DNA of 64,000 nucleotides from Salvelinus alpinus (GCF_045679555.1 NC_092115.1:38062228-38126227), one strand, 5' to 3'; numbered from the stretch's first letter, positions 13,301 through 24,050 are shown. Made by a program: numbers and translations. Notes: generated by a model from the sequence alone, not told the origin.

Positions 13301-16239
13301 CATGAATTCAAATCAAATTAATATCACCCAACACCAAAGTCTAGCCCATGACACCTGTCAAACAATGTTAATCGATCTGAATTGACATGCATTTATTTTG
13401 GCAGCTTGTGTTTTCTGGGGGGAATGTCTGACTATTTCTGTCACTGTTGATTTAAATGACTACGAGGATGACTGCTTTATTTGCATTTGAGGTTTGGTCC
13501 AACATACATTTAAAATTTAATTTTAATTTTTTATTCTTATATATATATTTTTTTTAAATCGGTCATATGGACACAAAAACACATTGAGACATTTTACTGT
13601 AAAAGAGGATAACTTAACCTTTGTAACGATACCCTTTGTCTCAACTCCCAATTTTAGAACAGAGCAGACCCTACTAAGACGGGAGTATCAATGAACATGA
13701 TTGTGGAAAATGAATCCTTTGTTTGATGCGCACAGAATTGCAGTACCGCTACCAGCATTTTAGCCAGAGTGTTATGTACTGTCTAGTCTGTGTTTTATAA
13801 ATGTGCATTGAGCATAAGAAGACACATTTATATAAGGAATTAGTCATTCATTCTCATTGAGAAATAAGCATATATTTATCTTGGTAATCCACTTGATTTC
13901 AACATCTAAACAAAGTGTTCAAACAGTTTGAGACGGACAGGAGGCTGAAGCAAATAGATTCATGTTGGAGACTTTAAATATCAAAATTGCTGGCTACTCA
14001 CTGGCAGGTGGTCTTGTGCGTGAGACATTGCTGTCATTATTAGTGGATGTGCATTATGCATGGTTCTGGTTAAATTTGTTACAAAAAGGGAACTTTCATA
14101 GACTTGAAAGCCAGGCCAGTTATTATTGCAAAAAAGCTGGTTAAACCATTTTGATAACATAAATGATATATACAGTACCAGTCGAAAGTTTGGACACACC
14201 TACTCATTCAAGGGTTTTTCTATATTTTTACTATTTTCTACAGAACTATGAAATAACACATATGGAACCATGTAGTAACCCCCCCCAAAAAAAAGTGTTA
14301 AACAAATCAAACACATTAAGAAAATAAATTCCACAAATTAACAAGGCACACCTGTTAATTGAAATGCATTCCAGGTGACTACCTCATGAAGCTGGTTGAA
14401 AGAATGCCAAGCGTGTGCAAAGCTGTCAAGGCAAAGGGTGGCTACTTAGATTCTAAAATATATTTTGATTTGTTTAACACTTTTTTGGTTACTACATGAT
14501 TCCATGTGTTAATTCATAGTTTTGATGTCTTCACTATTATACTACAATGTAGAAAATAGTACAAATAAAAACTCTCGAATGAGTAGGTGTGTCCAAACTT
14601 TTGACTGGTATAGTATATACGCTTTATTGTCACATACACTGAATATGCTCAGCCACAGTAGTACGGAGTCCCTGGAGCAAATTAGGGTTAAATGCCTTGC
14701 ACGAGGACACAGAATTTTCACCTTGATGACTCTGGTATTCGAACCAGCGACCTTTCGGTTACGGCCCAACGCTCCGTTAGGCTACCTGCCGCCCTGGTAG
14801 TGGGTCTTACAGTTAGCCTAGGCATAATTTTACAAGCCCTGAATTCATTTGATTATTTCTGACTGTTTGAAATGCAGTGTATTGACCTTTAAGTTTCGCA
14901 ACAAAGCATATTTAGAGAAAAAATTCATAAATGGAAATATATATACACACACGTTTGACATTTTATTTTATATTATATGATTTTTAAGCCATATCGCCCA
15001 GCCCTAGCTACGCTCCTTCTGCACACATACCCTGTTCTCATGAAGGCAAGAGCAAGACTGGGGTTGAGCTGCTGGGCTTTCTTGGCATCATCGACAGCAC
15101 CTGTAGAAACAGATATACTCAGATGAGAAACATAGCTCAAGTTTCTGTAGCAAAGACAAAATGAGGGAACTAACATATGCCAGTCACTTGAATTAAAATC
15201 ATTCTACAAATCACCAATTTCAGAAAATCAGTAAAGCTAGGTAGGTTAGTCAAGGGTTAGAGCTGTAGTTTGTCAATGGAGGATTAAGGTTTGTCTGACT
15301 GATATCAGTTTTTCAGTACTTGGGGGGGGGGGAGATAAGAGACTTACAGCTGTAGTTTTTCAGTTGGAGGTGGGCATAGGCTCGTTGGCAGAACCATTCT
15401 GAATTGTCCGAGTTTACTTCCAATGCTTCATTGAGTTCCTGGGGGGAAATGACGGGGGACATCAAATGGGCAAACTTGGGGTCAATTGAATTGACAAGAC
15501 ATTGAAAAAAACATGTTTATGACCACTAGCTAAGGTTGACTATTGTTTAGATACATTTTTATGTTCCCAACTATTTAACTTGGCTTTCTGCACACAATCT
15601 TCTTTGTCTTACATTAGTAAGGTGGTTAGCAACAATCAAGACATGTTGATGCACACAGTATGGCAGGTGGTTAGCCAGTTAGCTAGCTATGCTAACATTA
15701 GCTTAACTGGCTAGCTAGTGCAACAAGATACAACCAAGAAGCTAACTAGCTCCTGTGACGGTACACATATACTAGTAGCTAGCTATATCACTACTGCTGG
15801 AGTTGAGCAACTAATGAGAGTACGTCGTTTCAGACCAAAAGAGTTCGATAGTGTGGCTAACTTAACTGGCTCTCTCGTTAGATTAGTTTCTAAAGTTAGC
15901 ACAAGATTAGCTAGTTAGCTAGCTATACACTTTTCGGGGCTGGCTATCTAGTTAACTATCTAGTTAGAGTTATTGAAAACATTTCCAAACCCATGGCAAC
16001 TTTAGCTAGCAAGAATAATGCAATTTACTTTCAATAAAACGTGTTCATATTTTCTTTCTAGTTTGACAGCCAGCTAGCCGTTGTTTACCTCGATAGCTTT
16101 CTGTGGGTTCTCGTCTATGAAGCTATCGGGGAAACTGCTAAAACGAGAAAACAAAGCTAACGTTAGCCTCTTGAATAAGTAAACATTTATGACAAAATAC
16201 TCGAAAATGTAGCTCATATACTTGCCGTTCGGATGCCAT
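1302..16239 (-). CDS. sugt1: sugt1, SGT1 homolog, MIS12 kinetochore complex assembly cochaperone (3' part beyond window)
   Basis: SUGT1 is an HSP90 co-chaperone with TPR, CS and SGS domains, acting in kinetochore assembly and NLR stability (family knowledge). Nine exons join in frame: 16226-16239, 16089-16137, 15348-15438, 15031-15100, 9367-9437, 6809-6862, 2366-2394, 1603-1625 and 1302-1398, totalling 498 nt or 166 codons. The protein opens [17 protein letters not shown], continues with TPR residues ([44 protein letters not shown]), a linker with WIKRCEEMM, and the CS-domain start [18 protein letters not shown]. Every junction keeps phase. Intron 1 uses a GC donor (CG then gcaagt); the others are GT-AG. 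The start is the first ATG before the TPR, and 16239 lies about 240 bp from an inverted CCAAT box. The remaining CS and SGS exons were not seen in 1-1300 and should lie to the left. Introns carry many transposons. Identity is secure; exact ends of the two smallest exons are inferred from phase. Confidence 0.92.
1475..1588. mobile_element. Fold-back MITE (CATCCCAAATGGCACC family)
   Basis: The ends CATCCCAAATGGCACC and GGTGCCATTTGCGA are nearly complementary, and TAGTACACTACTTTTGACC recurs inverted inside. It lies between sugt1 exons 1302-1398 and 1603-1625. Confidence 0.7.
1806..1995. mobile_element. Fold-back MITE in a sugt1 intron
   Basis: GTGTCAACCTCTTTCCATGG on the left matches the complement of CCATGGAATGAGGTTGGCAC on the right; the next bases (AGGGCCGAGTGTC and GACACTCAGCCCT) continue the pairing. 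Confidence 0.65.
3189..3298. repeat. Short minisatellite, five 22-bp units
   Basis: Five exact copies of AGAGTTTAGCTAGTACAGGG plus GT, with a decayed sixth. Confidence 0.95.
3345..4225. mobile_element. TIR-bounded repeat with a second repeat nested in it
   Basis: The left end (TTTGGATTTGAGATCAAATG, then CACGAGGTGACAGTA) is complementary to the right end near 4150-4210 (TCTCAAATCCAAAATTCTGG). A different element (about 3739-4024, beginning GCTGCAATATGTAACTTTTT) interrupts it. No coding capacity. Confidence 0.6.
4268..5876 (+). mobile_element. Tc1-like transposon, copy A, degenerate transposase
   Basis: Inverted ends (CAGAAGTTTACATACACTTA on the left, GTGTATGTAAACTTCCGACT on the right). The transposase starts at 4632 (MGKSK, paired-like HTH with [17 protein letters not shown]). 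It is broken by TAG replacing Trp in the WSDETK block (5082), by a second stop at 5187-5189 before [10 protein letters not shown], and by a frameshift after PDLNLIEN near 5470. Catalytic aspartates are visible in SDETK and IDPKHT. Same family as 56489-58098. In a sugt1 intron. Confidence 0.93.
5877..6744. other. sugt1 intron, probably old repeat, no gene
   Basis: No exon, tRNA or inverted ends recognised. The text (GTAAACTCGTACATCGCCTT and onward) looks like a multicopy salmonid repeat, but no second copy is in this window. Confidence 0.4.
7099..8704 (-). mobile_element. Tc1-like transposon, copy C, nearly intact (Passport-type ends)
   Basis: 1606 bp bounded by CAGTGGGGAGAACAAGTATT and its complement, flanked by TA on both sides (7097-7098 and 8705-8706), the expected Tc1 target duplication. 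Both ends are about 200 bp long inverted repeats. It lies in the sugt1 intron between exons 6809-6862 and 9367-9437, same strand as the gene. The likeness to the Passport family is from memory of its end sequence. Confidence 0.95.
7315..8336 (-). pseudogene. Tc1-type DDE transposase with a single 1-nt deletion
   Basis: The ATG at 8336 opens [13 protein letters not shown], then a 1-nt deletion (about 8293) leads to TAG; the other frame carries 318 uninterrupted residues to the TAA at 7315. The span is 1022 nt, one short of 341 codons, matching the usual 340 residues. The HTH region ([20 protein letters not shown]), GRPR-like hook, and all three catalytic acids are present: D in [10 protein letters not shown] in [10 protein letters not shown] and E in [26 protein letters not shown] is the usual glycine-rich block. 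Whether other substitutions impair activity is unknown. Confidence 0.92.
9523..11545. mobile_element. Older nonautonomous element split by Tc1 copy D
   Basis: AGTGGTTTTCAAATCGGTGG on the left and TCTGAAGACCCCTGATA on the right look like the two ends of one repeat; GGGGTCAGCGAAA and ATGGGGTCCCTGATC support this. Tc1 copy D lies inside. The remaining 11077-11545 shows no gene. Confidence 0.4.
9590..11076 (-). mobile_element. Tc1-like transposon, copy D, degenerate
   Basis: Left end CAGTGCATTCGGAAAGTATT, right end complementary (GAATACTTTCCAAATGCA). Minus-strand transposase remnants at 10308-10724 ([23 protein letters not shown]) and 9921-10205 ([33 protein letters not shown]) lie in different frames. 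Same family as 35812-37372. In the sugt1 intron. Confidence 0.92.
11660..13100. repeat. About 1.4-kb salmonid repeat with two similar internal modules
   Basis: The stretch starts TTCTTATGGCTGGGGGCAGT and ends with the 18-nt perfect palindrome GATCCCGTTAACGGGATC (13065-13082). Two modules about 404 bp apart share ACTTTATCGAACAAAACA, TGATGAAGATCAAAGG and the following GTTGACTCC/GTGACTCC text (from 12322 and 12727). The opening part resembles 25770-26000. No convincing ORF. Confidence 0.6.
13101..14172. other. sugt1 intron, nothing recognised
   Basis: AT-rich, no exon-like block, no inverted ends and no simple repeat of note. Confidence 0.4.
14173..14610. mobile_element. Internally deleted Tc1-type MITE
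   Basis: Ends CAGTACCAGTCGAAAGTTTG and AAACTTTTGACTGGTA are complementary for more than 30 bp including the GGACACACCTACTCATTC block. 438 bp with no transposase. Confidence 0.85.
14625..14800 (-). mobile_element. tRNA-derived SINE (V-SINE/HE-like), inverted
   Basis: The right part (TTCGAACCAGCGACCTTTCG, GTTACGGCCCAAC, GTTAGGCTACCTGCCGCC) is the complement of a tRNA-like head with B box; GGTTAAATGCCTTGC is the family core. A related copy is at 40013-40180. Confidence 0.65.
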
Positions 16240-16475
16240 GTGGCTAGAAGTGTTGTCAGTGGGAGAAAGAGCAGAGACTAGCTAGCTGGAAAGTTCTAGA
16301 TGGGAATCAGAAAACGAAACTATGCTGGAGAATGGAGCCTAAACTCTTGCGCTATAGTTCAGTCAAAGATGTGTGTAAGTAAACCAAGATAGACCACTGC
16401 CTGTCATTTCCAATGGTAACAAATGAGCCCAAGTGGGCAGAACAAGCAGAGCCAAGCACGAACGAGCGAGATCCT

Positions 16476-16480
16476 ATTGG
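16476..16480 (-). promoter_or_regulatory. CCAAT box candidate upstream of sugt1
   Basis: A CCAAT pentamer reads on the minus strand about 237 bp upstream of the sugt1 ATG. No TATA box was seen nearby, as is common for housekeeping genes. The transcription start is unknown, so this is a motif match only. Confidence 0.3.
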
Positions 16481-16839
16481 TGCGTTCTAGCATCATCTGC
16501 ATATTTCCGTTAAGGGAACACAAGCTATGTGAAGCGCGCGTGTGCAATAACTATTCCCCATTGCACTCCTAAACAACACGATTTTTAAAAACTTTTGCAA
16601 CGGGTAAAGTTTGCTAAACTTAATCCACTCTGTTCATAACATATTCTAGTTTTGGGAACATAAACCTGTATTGAGATCAAATGTTTAATCGATGAGAACA
16701 TTTGCCGAATGTCGACCAAAATCCATCTCGTTCCATCTTCTGGCTTCCTGTCACTACCATATTGGTAGTGAGTGGAAAGGCAAAGCGGATGCTTCACATT
16801 TAAACATCCAGTGAAATATCTGTCTCATTGTTCTATCTG

Positions 16840-17149
16840 TGGTGCAGTGAGTGGATTGGAGCACAGTGTAGTAGGCATGCGCCGTGCGGGCCTGTCAACG
16901 GTCAGCTGGGTAGGCGCAGTTGCTGCTGTAGCTGTTGCTGCTTCTTCTTCGGTATTATGGCGTTCGCACATTTTGTTTGTGCATGCCGCCACCTATTGTG
17001 CGGTAGTGTGTGGTCAATCACCTTACATTTTGTGATACAAACTTAAAAAAGGAAAGGGAAAAAGGACCAAAAAAACTAACCCTACACCCAATACACCACT
17101 ATTTCATAAAGATACAAATCACCACCCCATTCCACCTATATTATTTTTT
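16840..17149. other. Intergenic, no gene
   Basis: Short-range CTGCTG-rich text then A-rich DNA leading into a SINE tail. Likely repeat-derived; not identified. Confidence 0.35.
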
Positions 17150-17344
17150 ATTATTTATTATTTTACAATGACAGCCTACCCTGGCCAAACCCTAATCCGG
17201 ACGACCCTGGGACAATTGTGCGCCGCCCTATGGGACTCCCAATCACGGCCAGTTGTGATACAGTCTGGAATCAAACCAGGGTCCGTAGTGACACATCTAG
17301 CACTAAGATGCAGTGCCTTAGACTGCTGCGCCACTCGGGAGCCC
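17150..17344 (-). mobile_element. HpaI-type salmonid SINE, inverted
   Basis: Complement of GGCTCCCGAGTGGCGCAGCA and onward: tRNA-like head, then the CCTATGGGACTCCCAATCAC and CAATTGTGCGCCGCCC blocks shared with the copies at 30579 and 38584. A/T-rich tail at the left. Confidence 0.88.
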
Positions 17345-17376
17345 TATATACACCACCCCATTCCCCATTCCACGGC

Positions 17377-18205
17377 GTACACATCACTGACAATCTGAAA
17401 TGGTCCACCCACACAGACAGTGTGGTGAAGTAGGCGCTTGTCTGTACAGTATGTAGGCGCAAGTAGGAGGCTGAAGAAATGTGGCTTGGCCCCTAAGACC
17501 CTCGGAAACCTTTACAGATTCACAATTGAGAGCATCTTGTCGGGATGTATCACCACCTGGTACGGCAACTGCACCGCCCGCAACCACAGGGTTCTCCAGA
17601 GGGTGGTACGGTCTGCCCAACGCATCACCAGGGCACACTGCCTGCCCTCCAGGACACCTATAGCACCCGATGTCACAGGAAGGCCAAAAAGATCATCAAG
17701 GACATCAACCACCCGAGCCACGGCCTGATCACCCCGCTATCATCCAGAAGGCGAAGTCAGTACAGGTGCATCAAAGCTAGGACAGAGAGACTGAAAAACA
17801 GCTTCTATCTCAAGGCCATCAGACTGTTAAATAGCCATCACTAGCCAGGTACAACCCAGCTACTCAACCCTGCACATTAGAGGCTGCTGCCCTATATAAA
17901 TATAGACATAAAATCACTGGCCACTTTAATAATGGAGCACTATTCACTTTAATAATGCTTACATACTGCTTTACTCATCTCATAATGTTACATACTGATT
18001 TACTCATCTCATATGTATATACTGGATTCTATTATACTGTATTTCAGTCAATGCCACTATGACATTGCTCGTCCTAATATTTATATATTTCTAAATTCTA
18101 TTATTTTACTTTTAGATTTGTGTATTGTTGTGAATGATTAGATACTGCTGCACTGTTGGAGCTAGGAACACAAGCATTTCGCTACACACGCAATAACATC
18201 TTCTA
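17377..18205 (+). mobile_element. LINE 3' fragment (RT C-terminus plus 3'UTR)
   Basis: C-terminal RT text: IESILSGCITTWYGNCTARN (17525-17585), then in a shifted frame CHRKAKKIIKDINHPSH and RLKNSFYLKAIRLLNSHH ending at 17844. The 3'UTR (ACACAAGCATTTCGCTACAC) continues right of the inserted Tc1 copy F, at 19688-19720, with a TTTGATT-type tail. No full-length ORF. Confidence 0.8.
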
Positions 18206-19687
18206 AATAAACTCAGCAAAAAAGAAATGTCCTCTCACTGTCAACTTTACTTTTCAGCAAACGTAACATGTGTAAATATTTGTATGAACAAAACAAGATT
18301 TAACAACTGAGACATAAATTGAGCAAGTTCCACAGACATGTGACTAACAGAAATTGAATAATGTGTCCCTGAACAAAGGGGGGGTCAAAATCAAAAGTAA
18401 CAGTCAGTATCTGGTTTGGCCACCAGCTGCATTAAGTACTGCAGTGCATCTCCTCCTCATGGACTGCACCAGATTTGCCAGTTCTTGCTGTGAGATGTTA
18501 CCTCACTCTTTCACCAAGGCACCTGCAAGTTCCCGGACATTTCTGGGGGGAATGGCCCTAGCCCTCACCCTCCGATCCAACAGGTCCCAGACGTGCTCAA
18601 TGGGATTGAGATCCGGGCTCTTTGCTGGCCATGGCAGAACACTGACATTCCTGTCTTGCAGGAAATCACGCACAGAACAAGCAGTATGGCTGGTGGCATT
18701 GTCATGCTGGCCATGTCAGGATGAGCCTGCAGGAAGGGTACCACATGAGGTAGGAGGATGTCTTCCCTGTAATGCACAGAGTTGAGATTGCCTGCAATGA
18801 CAACAAGCTCAGTCTGATGATGCTGTGACACACCGCCCCAGATCATGACGGACCCTCCACCTCCAAATCTATCCCGCTCCAGAGTACAGGCCTCGGTGTA
18901 AAGCTCATTCCTTCGACGATAAACTCGAATCCGACCATCACCGCTGGTGAAACAAAACCACTGCTCATCAGTGAAGAGCCCTTTTTACCAGTCCTGTCTG
19001 GTCCAGCGACGGTGGGTTTGTGCCCACAGGTGACGTTGTTGCCGGTGGTGTCTGATGAGGACCTGCCTTACAACAGGCCTACAAGCCCTCAGTCTAGCCT
19101 CTCTGAGCCTATTGCGGACAGTCTGAGCACTGATGGAGGGATTGTGCGTTCCTGGTGTAACTCGGGCAGTTGTTGTTGCCATCCTGTACCTGTCCCGCAG
19201 GTGTGATGTTCGGATGTACCGATCCTGTGCAGGTGTTGTTACACGTGGTCTGCCACTGCGAGGACGATCAGCTGTCCGTCCTGTCTCCCTGTAGCGCTGT
19301 CTTAGGCGTCTCACAGTACGGACATTGCAATTTATTGCCCTGGACACATCTGCAGTCCTCATGCTTCCTTGCAGCATGCCTAAGGCACATTCACGCAGAT
19401 GAGCAGGGACCCTGGGCATCTTTCTTTGGTGTTTTTCAGAGTCAGTCTTTAGTGTCCTAAGTTTTCATAACTGTGACCTTAATTGCCTACCGTCTGTAAG
19501 CTGTTAGTGTCTTAACGACCGTTCCACAGGTGCATGGTCATTAATTGTTTATGGTTCATTGAACAAGCATGGGAAACAGTGTTTAAACCCTTTACAATGA
19601 AGATCTGTGAAGTTATTTGGATTTTTCCGAATTATCTTTGAAAGACAGGGTCCTGAAAAAGGGATGTTTCTTTTTTTGCTGAGTTTA
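18206..19687 (-). mobile_element. Tc1-like transposon, copy F, inserted in a LINE tail
   Basis: Ends TAAACTCAGCAAAAAAGAAA and TTTTTTTGCTGAGTTTA are complementary. Minus-strand transposase pieces: 18985-19419 (MPRVPAHLRECALGML, VRTVRRLRQRYRETGRTADR) and 18565-18846 (MIWGGVSQHHQTELVVI). Frames do not join and the DDE region is broken. Confidence 0.92.
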
Positions 19688-19890
19688 TGTGCATGTGACC
19701 AAAACTATTTGATTTGATTTAGACCCCAACTGATCCTTCACCAGGCTGATGGCCTGTGAGGACTGGACCCTTTTGTTCAACACACCTTGTAACTCTGCAG
19801 TAAAACCTCATACAACCAAGTGCTTCCCTGCAGCTGCCACCACATCTATTTTCTGTCCCGGCACCCCAATGGTGGAACCAGCTTCCCCCT

Positions 19891-20688
19891 GAAGATAGGA
19901 CAGCATTGTCCCTGCCCAGCTTCCCCCTGAAGATAGGACAGCATTGTCCCTGCCCAGCTTCCCCCAGAAGATAGGACAGCATTGTCCCTGCCCAGCTTCC
20001 CCCTGAAGATAGGACAGCATTGTCCCTGCCCAGCTTCCCCCAGAAGATAGGACAGCATTGTCCCTGCCCAGCTTCCCCCTGAAGATAGGACAGCATTGTC
20101 CCTGCCCAGCTTCCCCCTGAAGATAGGACAGCATTGTCCCTGCCCAGCTTCCCCCTGAAGATAGGACAGCATTGTCCCTGCCCAGCTTCCCCCTGAAGAT
20201 AGGACAGCATTGTCCCTGCCCAGCTTCCCCCTGAAGATAGGACAGCATTGTCCCTGCACAGCTTCCCCCTGAAGATAGGACAGCATTGTCCCTGCCCAGC
20301 TTCCCCCTGAAGATAGGACAGCATTGTCCCTGCACAGCTTCCCCCAGAAGATAGGACAGCATTGTCCCTGCCCAGCTTCCCCCTGAAGATAGGACAGCAT
20401 TGTCCCTGCCCAGCTTCCCCCAGAAGATAGGACAGCATTGTCCCTGCCCAGCTTCCCCCTGAAGATAGGACAGCATTGTCCCTGCCCAGCTTCCCCCTGA
20501 AGATAGGACAGCATTGTCCCTGCCCAGCTTCCCCCAGAAGATAGGACAGCATTGTCCCTGCCCAGCTTCCCCCTGAAGATAGGACAGCATTGTCCCTGCC
20601 CAGCTTCCCCCTGAAGATAGGACAGCATTGTCCCTGCCCAGCTTCCCCCAGAAGATAGGACAGCAGAGTCCCACTAACTGTAAGTCGC
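19891..20688. repeat. 38-bp minisatellite, 21 units with no length variation
   Basis: GAAGATAGGACAGCATTGTC and onward repeats at exactly 38-bp spacing from 19891 to 20651; the last unit is cut short. Two substitution variants are scattered (CAGAAG for TGAAG at units 3, 5, 13, 15, 18 and 21; CACAG for CCCAG before units 11 and 13). Since 38 is not a multiple of three, each minus frame runs through a 38-residue super-repeat. Not a gene. Confidence 0.97.
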
Positions 20689-20735
20689 TCGGGATAAGAG
20701 TGTCTGCTAAATGACTAAAATATAAATTGACATTC
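20684..20735 (+). mobile_element. SINE 3' core fragment
   Basis: CTGTAAGTCGCTCGGGATAA and GTCTGCTAAATGACTAAA is a common fish SINE tail sequence. Only this end remains. Confidence 0.5.
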
Positions 20736-20803
20736 CATTTCTACGGTACAGTTTATAACCATGGCAATGAATGCTAACAAGTCAACCTTACTGAAGCACA
20801 AAT

Positions 20804-21130
20804 TCATAATATTGGCATAGGCCTATTACTCACACCTGACTCATCAGCCTCTACTCTCTTCACTGCCTCAGCATACGACACCTTCTGTTCTACTCCGACC
20901 CTGGCAACCTCAAGCGGTCTCTCTTGCACTGGGCACTTCTGATCCCCAGCAACATGGGCACCCCCACAATTGACACACACTGTTTTTTCCACCCATACTA
21001 CACAGTCCTTTGTCCCATGCCATCCTGCACACTTCTCCCATCTCGGAACTTCCCTCCAACAAACTGCAGCAACATGACCATAAGCTTGGCATCTGAAACG
21101 CCTTAGTGGGTTCAGCACAAACACTTTCAC
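20804..21130 (-). pseudogene. LINE ORF1 fragment, gag-like zinc-knuckle protein
   Basis: 108 residues with three cysteine/histidine knuckle-like blocks: RCQAYGHVAAVC, KCAGWHGTKDC and CVNCGGAHVAGDQKCP, then VSYAEAVKRVE. This arrangement is typical of the nucleic-acid-binding ORF1 of jockey-like LINEs. No RT lies beside it, so it is a dead fragment. Confidence 0.7.
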
Positions 21131-21299
21131 TGGGTAACATGACTAACAGGTAAAGACTCTGCTTCAAAACTCAGAACGGACAATGTCTTCCCAGTTTCAC
21201 CATGCTCGCGCCGCACCAAACGGTAGGCGTCACAGACACAGGGAATTTTGTGCGGGTGAGGAACATTTAAGGTTTGCCAAAAAACTACCAGGATTCATT

Positions 21300-23021
21300 T
21301 AAAATTAAAACTTTATTTCATGAAAACAATAATTCCTCTTTTATCAACTACTTCTGTATAATAAATTGCATGAAAACGTCAGAATGAACATCAATAAATT
21401 GATTGATAGTATAAAAGCCTGGTACAGCATTTCCACAATTACATTTTAACCAAGTTTCTTCACACAATATAACAATAACAAATATATCAAAGCCTTCCAG
21501 ATAAATCAGAGAAGCATGAGGCAATATTATCAAAGGAAAAGATTGCATATGAACAATCTGCTTTTTATTAGGAGCCAAGGTCTTACGGCTTTGCAAGGCA
21601 TTAGATAGAGGATCCTCGTAGGAACAGCAAAACTAACCATAGATCTAGGCCAAAAGAGTCTAGGCCAAAAGAGCAACATCATCTTACCTCTTTACAGATG
21701 AGTTAGAACGTTTGGGAACTGGGACCATATATACTGTGTGCAGAAATAAAAACACATACAAACCTGAGACAACTGACGGAAAAACAAAATATATACACAC
21801 ACAACAAAAAAATCAAGGCATATGGTCCAAGAAAGCACAGTCATAGCTACTACAGCATATCAGGAATTAATATCTGGAATGCTAACAGGACTGTCTGTCA
21901 GAAGGGCACTGGGTAGAAGTTGCCCATAGGGGCAAATCTAGGATCAGTTTACAATCACCAAATAATAACCAGGGAACACCACAAAACGGACTTTAGATCA
22001 GTGTCAATAGAACATTACTGACTCTGGCAGAAGTACTTTCACACTCTCCAAAAAAGCCAGAGAGAAGTTATCAGGCACCCTGTCAACATTAATGCTTCTT
22101 AATCTCAAAGCCAACAGTACTGCTGCAAAGATTACACAGAAAATCCTTTTTGATTTGGATTTGTATTCTTTTCTGAAAACATGAACGTAAAGCCTGTAGC
22201 CGTCATTGGAAAGTTAACAGTCATAATAATCTCTATGGAATGTATCCCCTGAACAGATCAGCTACGACACGTTTACCACAAGCACTGATGGTGTGTCTTC
22301 TACTATTGTGGGTGACAGCGTGAGTGTGTGTTTGCGTTGAAGATCATCAAGTGCCACAGACATAAAACAATGTTTAGGCGCAATATGCAGTAGCTAGCGT
22401 GCTACAGATCAAGGCTGTCTTTCGTGAAAGCTGGAACAGAATTGTTTGAAGATTTTAGGCACTTTTGGTGGGCGAGAGTAAGAGTGGGGGACAAATAAAT
22501 GGCACATGAAGAGTTAACATTCGTGCAAAGCTTTGATCATGGCAGAGGAAAGAAAATAGAGAGAAAAAAAGCACAGTGTGCAAGCTCCCATGCATACAGT
22601 GGAGCTGAAGTGCAAACAGAGAGTAGCGCAGGATGTTCTGCAGAGTGGCTGTAGATTCCAGTGCACGTCTATCGTCTTTGGTGGAGAATTCGAATGGCCA
22701 CCATGTTGGTACCAAGAGTTCTAAGACAATGACATTCTACTTAGAATGCCTATTAGAATGTTATCGTCATGGAGTGTTTGGTGCCAACATGGAAGTCCGT
22801 TTGGTTAACTCTCTGTAAAAATGGCTCTGGTGCATAAGGGAATGTAAGAGTGCGAGACAAAGACTATTCAGATCTGTCACATCTGTAAAATATATCAAAT
22901 TTACATCACATCTGTCCATCATCGTTCTCAGAGGTCTCCCTTTTCAATCACTGTCCTCTGTAGTTGTCTTGACTAGGAGGAGATGACAGCGACCGACACT
23001 GACCAGATGTCTCGAGGCATC
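21300..23021 (-). other. elf1: Probable 3'UTR of elf1 with polyadenylation signal
   Basis: Downstream of the elf1 stop codon there is about 1.7 kb of unique-looking AT-rich DNA without coding potential. An AATAAA on the minus strand sits at 21312-21317. The UTR is inferred from position and this signal. A stretch around 21900-22020 resembles a fold-back repeat also seen near 37825-37925. Confidence 0.5.
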
Positions 23022-24004
23022 CTACTCCCTGGTCAGTCCTGAGTCTAGGTCCTCCTCTGTCTCAACCTCCAGCTTCCCCTGCTTGACAGGGCAGGTCACG
23101 GGTTGTAACTGCAGAGTCACTATCTGACTGGTGGTCTGTTCTGCAGTAGCAGCCTGTCTCTCACACATACTCCCCAGCAGCTGAGCGGTTCTGAAGACCG
23201 ACCCGTGCTGACCGGGCTGCAGAGACTGCACGTTCTGCAGGGTGCGCAGCATCTCAGCTGAGACTATAGGCAGGTGCTGCTGCTGGATCAGACTGCCTCC
23301 CAGTGGTCGAAGAACTGTTCTGCGCTGGGCTGGGGATCGGGACTCGGATTGTGGGCCGGGTTGGTGCCGCTGGGCTGTTGCCGGACTACTGCTGGTCTGT
23401 CTGGACCATTGGTAACCTGGTCTAGAGGAGGGGGGAGGAGGAGGGAAAGAATGCTCGTAGGACGCTAAATCGTCCAGGGATTGGTCGCTGGAGGGCGGGC
23501 TTTCCTCTGGAACGTCTTCATCATCCTCATGATTACCTTGGTCCTCCTGGTCTTCATCACCACTGATGAAGACCATGTCCTTGGGCAGGGAAGCAAACTG
23601 GTACACCAGCCTCTGGCCCTCCACCTTGTTCAGGATCCCACGCTGGTAGTAGTACCTGTTAGGGGCAGAGATAGGTCAGCTTTGATACACACCTGCAGGG
23701 CCACAGATAGAAAGTTGAGTTTTGTTCAAATGAATAATAATATGTAAGTTAACTACAGCGTACCTGAGAGCTCGGCCCATGGTCTCATAGTTCATGTCTG
23801 GTTTGTTTTTGTGTTTTCCCCAGAGTCGGGCCACAGCCTTAGAGTTGACCAGCTTAAAGATCCCTGCATGCCGATTGGTCCATTTGATATAGCGGGGACA
23901 GGCCTGACGGTCTTGAAGAAGCTCAATCAGGAACTGCCACAGATACAGAGTGTTACCTGAAACATGAGAGGTGAGATTGAGTGTTCTGTTCTCTCTCTGT
24001 GTGT

Positions 24005-24050
<46 letters not shown>

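Noticed and set aside
15718..15918. 66-codon plus-strand ORF between sugt1 exons
   Set aside because: Lies in a GCTAGCTA-rich intron, opposite strand, no similarity recognised.
19719..20674. Three overlapping 260-288-codon minus-strand ORFs
   Set aside because: Frame cycling of a 38-bp tandem repeat; not a protein.
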